DNA of 64,000 bases. Source: Agelas oroides (lineage: Eukaryota; Porifera; Demospongiae; Agelasida; Agelasidae). Each line of letters opens with the position of its first letter. Position 1 is the first letter of the stretch. The notes beneath the pieces were generated by a model that did no database searches, was not told the DNA's origin, and saw only the letters and a program-made list of their open reading frames with translations. The stretch is taken from the NCBI GenBank assembly GCA_949130485.1, contig OX422204.1:4650015-4714014 (forward strand), written 5' to 3'. The position numbers and the translations under genes were made by a program. Below are positions 53,501 through 62,500 of the stretch, in pieces.

Positions 53501-56500
53501 AAGGCTGGGAGGGAGAACTGCTGATGGGCATGCTCAGTGCCTTCCTCAACCAGGATGGACAGAGGCCAGTGTGGGGAGTTACCTTCAATTCATGCAAGTG
53601 CACTGTTTATGAGGTGAAAGACAAGGAGAAAGTCCTGTCATGGGCATGTACATGTACAACACCTGGCCGCTTCTATACGTTGCCAAAAATCCACAAACCA
53701 AACAACCCTCGAAGGTCCATTATCTCTTCCTGTGATACATACTCCCATAGAGAAGATCTCAATGTTTGTGGACCACCACCTTCGCCCCCATGTGGAGCTG
53801 CTCCCTTCCTAGTTGAAAGACATCACCCCCGGCTACAACAACTTGAACATCTGAATAACTTCTGCAGCATTTCAACCTGACCCACCCCACTATCAAATTT
53901 ACAGCAGACTGGTTCCCAGACAGTGTGTCATTCCTTGACGTTACAGTAACAATGAAGGATGGTAAAGTAACAATGCCAATGGCAACAAACAAACAAAAAT
54001 TTTCTGGTACAGGTTGGTACTATGGTGATAATGATTTTATCCTACAAACCTTTGATTTCATTCCACGTTCATACGCAGCGTGCGTGACTTGCAGTACTTG
54101 ATACGGATTCTCACGTGACTTGTAGTACTGATACGGATTTTCACGTGACTTGCAGTACTGATATGGATTCTCATGTGACGTGTAGTAAAAATACGGCTTT
54201 TTATAAACTGTATGCAGCTGCAAGGCTTCCCAATTGAATCCCACAGATTCATGTGAGTTAGACGTATGATCATGCAATACTGGTATGTTTTGGACCCCCC
54301 CCCACCAAGAGTGATTGTATTGTGAAAGTGTGGTGTTCCAAGACCTTGAGTTTTGCTGCAAAAAGTCACCATCTCGTAGTGAGACAGACTGTCACGTTAC
54401 ATTCATATGTTGAGTCTATCTAGAGGGACATTTTGAATTTTTCAGGACCAGATGGACATCTTTTTTTTGCTATTTGGTATTGTTCACATGTCATGAGGAA
54501 ACATTACTGGGTCCTTTCCCAGAAAGCTGGGTGGGGCCAAGAAAAGAGGATGATGGGCATAACAAAGCAACAAACCAGAGTGTACGTGTCAGAGAACAAA
54601 ATGTCACACATATTCTTGTTCACAGTAACTATTAGACCCAGTTACAGTGGAACCTCTCTATTACGGCCCTCCGAATTACGGACACCTCCGTTATACAGAC
54701 GGTTGACTAGGGTCCCGAACGGTCGGCCATAGAAACGTGTACTTACTTGACCTCCGAATTAAGGACACCTCTCTATTCCGTAAAGCGGACAGATTTCGCG
54801 GTCCCGCTAGGCCCTGGACTATACAAAATTCACTTGATAATGTGGACGCTGGCAGGCCTCTCGCACAAGATTGTCCGGCAGCACTGATTGATTCACCAAC
54901 TGGACATTATACTATCACTGGTGCACATAGTTCTAGCCTCTGGTTATACTTTCTTGCCATCGTACAGCAAGGGAGACCTCTGGAACGCACCTTCGTAGCG
55001 CTCAACAGCACGAGTACGCATTGCCACGCCTACCGGAAATATACAGAAACCTCCGAAGTAGGGACACCTCTTTAGGACACTTTAGATGGCACCAATGGTG
55101 TCCGCATTATAGAGGTTCCACTGTATTTTAGGTATTGTTTCACTTGATGTTTTAGTCACAGTTCGGGGTAGCTTTGCTGTTGAGACACTGGATATGTGCC
55201 AGCATCACACGTATGTGCATGTGTTTATACAATGTTACAAAAGAAGTGGTCATTTCTTAAGAACACTAAATTTTGGTATCCTAGTTGTTCATAATGCAGT
55301 GTACATTGCGGACTTACAAAACAACTAATTCACACATCAACCTCCTTAGAAATTACTTCCCTAGTCATACCACCTAGTTTAATGCAGTTAGACAAAGTTA
55401 ACATCAAGGGGTGCCTGGAGCGGCACACTCTGTTGCTTAGGGGGGGTTCTCCAAGTGGTAATTAACATGCGGCTTCATTGTCCATGTGCACAGCAGCACA
55501 ATGTTGTCGTTCTTTTCCTACCATACCAACCCAAAAATCCAGTTGCATCGGCCGTTTCTCCGCTCAGGATGGTGTCAGATGAGAACAGTGATGCCTCAAG
55601 CCCCCCTTCTCCGAAGAGGTCGTGGACAGAGACCGAAAAATCTATCGCTAGTTTGAAAATCGGTGACCTGCGTTCCATGATCAGGGATACTGTGTTGGAT
55701 GTGGTGAAAGCAACATCAAGTGGGGCAACACTTCTGTCAGCTTGAGGTTCAGGGTCAACCGCCGCAAATGGGGACAGCGGTAAGTCAGTGGGATTAGCGG
55801 GACGTACCGTAATGCTATTATGTTTTGCGTGTGAGAAACCTTTGTGATTTTGCCATTTTAGGCTAATTTAAGTAATTTGCGATCTTATCTTTGCGAATGA
55901 GCAGTACCTATCTTAGCCCCTCCCTCTATTTTTTACAAGCACGCGTGTAGTAACAATAATAGTCATGAATATCAAACACACGCCGCACACCTCCGTTTGC
56001 TTCGCGAGTTGCAACCGCTCCGATCTCGATGTCATTGTGGCTGGGAAGTCGCGTAGTCGGACTGAAATACTGGTGAATACCGGTACTCATCTTAAAAAAA
56101 CCCAGCTTCTGAAGAACAATGGAACTTATGCTGCAACCTTCACTGTTGTTATACTACAGAAGGCCGGAAACATCCATTACCGCTGCTTCTCCTGGAACAG
56201 CCAGCTATCGTTCATTGGTTTGACGTCAATGTGTCCGTTAACCACACCTACAAGTTTAATTATTGCGATCTTTTCTCTGCGATGCTGTCAGCACTCGCAA
56301 AATTCGCAAAAGTAAAGTTCACGCAAAACATTATAGCATTACGGTAGGCGTAAGTGACCACGAGAGCCCCATCCTTTGAGCTGGGTCTCCAAGGCGTGGC
56401 ACGTGGCCGGCGCCTGCGTGTGTCGTTGACTTCCCTGTGCTGGGCCATGGGCCGGTTAGCAATGTCTGCCCGTGCTGGGTCACAGGGCTGGTTTGCAATG

Positions 56501-59500
56501 TCTACCCATCCTGGGCCACATGCAGGGCTGGCTAGCAATGCACATGCTGGGTTACACTCTCAAGGCTGGTTCGCAATATCTGCCCATGTTGGGTTGCAGG
56601 GCTGGTTAGCAATGTCTGCCCGTGTTGGGTTGCAGGGCTGGTTAGCAATGTCTGCCCATGCTGGGTTGCAGGGCTGCATGGTTAGCAATGTCCGCCCGTG
56701 CTGGGTTGCAGGGCTGGTTAGCAATGTCTGCCCATGCTGGGTCACATGGCCAGTTGCTGCCTGGAGCTGGGTCACACGGCCAGTTGCTGCCTGGAGCTGG
56801 GTCTCCAGGTTGCTTACTTTAGCAGAGGCTGGTCTCAAGGTGTCCTGTGGTTGCAAACTGGGTGAAGCCTTCCAGGGCATGTCATGGAGTTGCAATTGGG
56901 TGTTGTCAAGTGCTGCAGTGTTGGCTTTTGCCGGACGTCCAGGGCATGTCAGTGAGGTCATCTGTCTGCAAGGGTAGAGTAGTGGTATGTCTATAGTGGG
57001 GTGACTACTGTAGAGTGTGCAGAGACATGGGGTAACATCCCAAAGGGCCAGGCAGACTGTTGGGTAGAATGCCACTCAGGAAACCTGGGGGGTTGGGCCT
57101 TCATGGTTCATCCCCTCCCCTGCAGGTACATTGCTGGGCGCATTGCCAGAGCCTAATGATGTGGCCAGGTTAAACCTACCTGCCAGGTGATGGCTCAGGG
57201 ACAGCCTGGGTAGCCAATGCACTGGCCAAGGCAGAGGAGAGGATCGCTGATCCAGAGAGTATGACCCCCAACCAGCCTGCTGTCAAGGAGGGGGAGAAGT
57301 CGAGCTCAAGTGAAACCGGAGCTTTTATGCTGGGTGAGGGTTTGCCACCAGTCCCTGCAAAGCTCGTGGCAAAGATTCTGAAGGGAGAATTTATCAACAT
57401 GGCTGAACTCTTGCGCGACAATATTGAGGCAGAGCGGCGGTGGTGTTGTAGCGATACCACCAGTAACCAGACAAGGCCGCCACAGAGGGAGATACCCAAC
57501 ATACTCAGCTGGCTCCAGTGTTTTGGAGTATTTGCAGGTGTGGTGGCCAGCAAACACCCAGACAGGGTGCCACAGTTACTGGCCTACCAGACAACTATTG
57601 TCAGGGAGGCTAGGCGCTGGTGGGGGAACTGGGTGGCAAGCATATGACACCATGTTCCGCCACCGATGCCTTTGTAGATTGGTCCAAACTGAACTCCTCC
57701 CTGTATGCAGTTATGTTCCTGGCACAGAGCAATGGCAGGGGCAGATGCTGCCAGTATTGTCTGGAGTCGGACTATGTTGGTCAAGAGTGCACCCTGGCAC
57801 CCTACCATCAGCCAGAATGCCTCCAGCGGTCAGGTGGTTGGGGGCCAACTGTAGGGGTTTGGTTGGGGGAGGGGCACAATAACTTGCCCAGGAGCCCTTT
57901 TCGGACCAGAATGGCAAGTCAGCAGTGGCCTGACAGGGTCTGCTATGCCTGGAATGATGGAATGATGGGGACTGCAAGTTCCCAGCCTGCTGCTACCAGG
58001 ATGTCTGTGCCAAGTGCCAAGTTACCTCACATTTACGTGTTCATCTCATAATATGTTGATGGGTGGGGGGTGGTAAATATAGAAGTGCTAACACCCTGCT
58101 CCTTCCCCATTGTGCCTAATATACTTCCTCACAGAGGCTCAGGGGCAAGCCAGAGTGGTGGAGAGTCAGTGTTCAGGAATAAATACATATACATGCCGGA
58201 GTTACGGCAGTTGGACCGTAACACCCCAGATGAGGGACAACAGGTGTCATTACCTCCAGAGGCAACAGTGGTGAATATGGTCAGCAACCCTTCGCCACCA
58301 TCCGGACAGGGGGTATGTGTCATACCTCATACAGTCAAGGGATCCAGCGTGCATTCCGAATTGGTTTCGACTGGAAGGAGAGGCTCTGTAAACCACCCAA
58401 GAGAAATATGCTGTCTGCTGAGCAGAATCCAGAGGTGGTGGATGCATACCTGACTAAAGAGGTTGCTGCCAGTAGGGCTGTGGCAGTTGGTGCCGAGCAC
58501 CAACTAACTGGGGTGCACATCAGCCGTTTTGGGGTCATTCCCAAACCACACCAGCCAGGGAAGTGGAGACTTATTGTTGATATGTCACATCCAAAGGGTG
58601 GAAGCATTAACGATGGGATTTCACCTGAGCTATGCTCCTTAGCATATGCTTCCATTGATGATGCTGTCAATATTATCCTTCAGCAGGGGCGTGGCTCAGA
58701 GCTAGCAAAGATCGGTCAAATTCCGCACGTTTTATTGCAATGACCGACCACAAGTGTAGGTGGTCGGTAGGCATGACCGATCACGTCAATTGCATGTGGT
58801 TGCTTCAGCATGAAAAGGAGATGCGAGACACAAGTCAAGGCGGACAGCATCAAGAAGTGACATGTTGAATTTGCCACCTTCCAGAAGTGGCAGTGTGATC
58901 TCGATCGCGAGCACCAGATGATGTCATGGCTCGACTGCAATACTGAGAAGGAAGAATTGCATGTGGTTGCTTCAGCATGAAAAGGAGACGTGAGACACAA
59001 GTCAAGGCGGACGGCATCAAGAAGCGACATGTTGAATTCGCCACCTTCCAGAAGTGGCAGCGTGATCTCGATCACGAGCACCAGATGATGTCATGGCTCG
59101 ACTGCAATACTGAGAAGGAAGAATTGCATGTGGTTGCTTCAGCATGAAAAGGAGACGCGAGACACAAGTCAAGGCAGACGGCATCAAGAAGCGACATGTT
59201 GAATTCGCCACCTTCCAGAAGTGGCAGCGTGATCTCGATCGCGAGCACCAGATGATGTCATGGCTCGACTGCAATACTGAGAAGGAAGGTGCGAAAAAGG
59301 TGGCAACCACGCTGAAATGCAATGTTTGCACCGAGTTTGTCAGCAAAATCAGGAAGAATTTCAGCGAGAAATGGATAGTCAGAGCCGACTCAGTGTGTAT
59401 TAGCAACATCCGTGACCACGCCAGGTACGACCAACATGCTCATGCCATGTCACTTCTGAAGAAACAGCGTTCACAACCTGCTGGCTTAGGCCCCTCGTCC

Positions 59501-62500
59501 TATGCTCCCATTGCTCAGGTTTTTAACAAGCTGTCGGATGTAGAGAGGGAGCAGTTATGGGTTAAAGTTCGACATCACGTATTTTGTAGCAATTGAGAAT
59601 CTACCGTACACAAAGTACTCCAAGATTTGTGAACTGGAAATGCGGCATGGCGTTCACGTTGGTACGTCGTACGTGAATGAAAATGCTGGAAAGGAGTTCA
59701 TACACTGAGTCATTGCGGAGTCAAAAAGACAGGAGCTGAAGCAAACACTGTCCAATGCCAAATTCTTCTCCTTCCTGCTGGATGGTTCAACTGATACAGG
59801 TAACATCGACAATGAAATTTTCCTTGTGATCCTGATGGGAGCGATGAAAAGGTCCATACACGGATGGAGTACTTCGCTGTGGTGCAACCTCAATCAGTTT
59901 CAGCTCAGGGTCTTTTTGAGGTGTTAGAGAGTGGGTTGCATGGCCTTGGCATCCAGGAAGTCTCAGCCGAGCAGTGTACAAAGCTTGTCGGCATAGGCAC
60001 GGATGGTGCATCTGCAAATAAAGCAGGATGTGGACAAAAAGGTCTGGTTGAAGAACAGTTGCCCTGGGTGTTTTGGATGTGGTGTATGGCTCATTGGTTG
60101 GAGATGGCTGTCAAGGATGCTCTGAAGGGTACTGCCTTTGATGTGATAGATGTGTTTCTACTGACTCAGAGGTTATATTACCTCTATGAGAAGTCTCTGA
60201 AGAAGTGCAGGGAGCTTGAGGATGTTATCAAAGACCTGAGGGAATGCTTAAGCTTTCATGATGCTGGAGTCAAGCCAGTCCGCTCTAGTGGATCTAGGTG
60301 GGTTTCACACAAGCTGAGCTCCATGAAGCGAGTCATCTCAAAGTTTGGGGCGTACACAAATCACATTGCTACATTGTCTGAAGACAGTTCCCTGAAATCC
60401 ACTGATCGTGCCAAGCTGAATATGGTAAGTGGATAGAGGCCAAATACCTCTTAGGCTGTGCTTTGTTTGTAGACCTTTTGACACCCTGTGCCATTTTCTC
60501 AAAATGCATGCAAGGGTGATGAGATTGACATCTTGGGCGCCCTCACCTGTCTTCTGAAAACGTTGAAGGAGACTGACAAGCTTGCTTCAAAGCCGCTCGC
60601 CCAGTGGGTAACATATGCTGCCACTCTTAGAAAGTGCACAGAAGAAGATGGCCACACTGTCTACCAATGCCAGCAGCTTAAGAAGTATTCTGAAGCACAG
60701 AGCTACTACTCTTCCAAGTATGAGGAGTACTGCCAAAGTGTGAGCCACTGCATCAAGTCCAGGCTTTCCTGGTCTGACCTGCAGGTGATGAGAGACATCA
60801 TTTTCCTGTTCAGCTCACACGGCTGGGAGAAGCTTGTGGAGAGAGAAAGTGATATGGCAGCTGTTGACAGGCTGGTTGAAAGATTTGCTGCTCCGCTTGA
60901 AGCTGCTCAAGCAGACACAGATTCTATTAAGGCTGAATTCTGTGACATGATTGCATATGCTGTGCACTACATTGCCCTCTCTTCCTTTGATTACCACTCT
61001 GTGTGGTGGATACTTTTTCATGCCCCAAACTCAGCTGAATGGGCAAACGTTTTGGTTCTTGCTGAGCTACTCTTCTCCCTTCCAGCATCAAATGGAAAGT
61101 TGGAACGTGTGTTTTCTATACTTGGCACAGTCAAGGTTGACAAGCGTTCACATCTCACAAATCATTCATTGGATGACCTGCTGCTCTTGAAGTGTGCTAG
61201 CACTCGGTTTCCACTCGCAAGCTTCAATGCTGACCCAAGTATTAATCTTTGGTGGTCTCACAAGACCAGAAGACCCTCTCAGAAAAAGAGAAAAGAATAC
61301 AGGCCACGTCGTAGCACTCATCCATGAACGTCACAAGTACAAAATGACTCTAGTGATAATGAAACTGAGGACATACTTGAATGTTGGGATAATGTAATGT
61401 GGAAGTGACAGTGATCCAAACTGACTTCACTATTTTTCATAGGTATAATGTATACGTTCCGCGCAATCTAGCAATTTGCGCAATCCCGGAATTGCGCAGT
61501 GCATTTTCAGAATCCTTACAATGCACAGCAATCTAGAGATTGTGCAAGGTTCTTGCGCAATCTCAAGATTGAGTAGCCAAATTGCACAATCTTACGATTG
61601 CGCAATTTGTGTTTCAATCTAGGGATTCAGGTTTGTCATGGTATAAACTGTATGATGTCAAATTTATATGCAAACAAAATAACTTGGCCCCGTACTGCTC
61701 TGCAGCTGGGTTACCCCTGAGCATCTGCATTGTTCGCTGCCCCTTCGCCCTCGTGATCGTCTTGCTACAGTGCGGCCATCTTTGCCAATTCGCTGGTTGC
61801 AGTAGTCGTCGAAAAGCTTTCTTTGACTCTCAATACTCATCTCCTCCTCTCTCAATCCTGAGCTGTAAAGTGTCCCCTACTGTTGTACAAACAGCTCTTA
61901 TACAGTTCTCTTGTCCATTTCGCTGGCTGCTCGTACTATCAGAACCTGTCTACTCGATCGCCACACACATTGTAACACGTGCACTGCATGCGCGTGCATC
62001 CCGGGACCCGGGATTGCGCAATGACCTTGCACAATCTCGAGATTGCACAAGGTCATTGCGCAATTCCAAGATCGTTTGTGCAATCTCAAGATTGCTGCGC
62101 ATCATAAGGATTCCGAAAATGCGCTGCGCAATTCCAGGATTGCGCAAATTCCTAGATTGCGCGGAACATATATATATAGTGTCAAGTACTACTCACTGTT
62201 AAGTTCTTGTACAATTATATGTGTGAACTGGATGGCTGTGATAGGCATGTCCGGGCAATTTGGAAATGACCACATCAATCAACATCAAAAGTGCTAGGAC
62301 ATAGTGTCCAGACAATCTTATTTCGACCTCTGCGCCAGTGCAGGGAGTCACTCCAACTTGCAGTTGCAGTCTGCCGAGAGTTGGGTGTACCATTAGCCAG
62401 TAACAAACTGGTGGGCCCAGCACAAAAGCTGTAGTTTCTGGGAGTCACCCTTGACACTGAAAGTCTAGAACTACATCTCCCAGTAGAGAAGTTGGACAGG

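Noticed and set aside
55569..58050. A spliced host gene joining 55562-55790 to 57183-57650
   Set aside because: The first block meets a TGA before its best donor, and the second shifts frame; treated as retroelement remnants instead.
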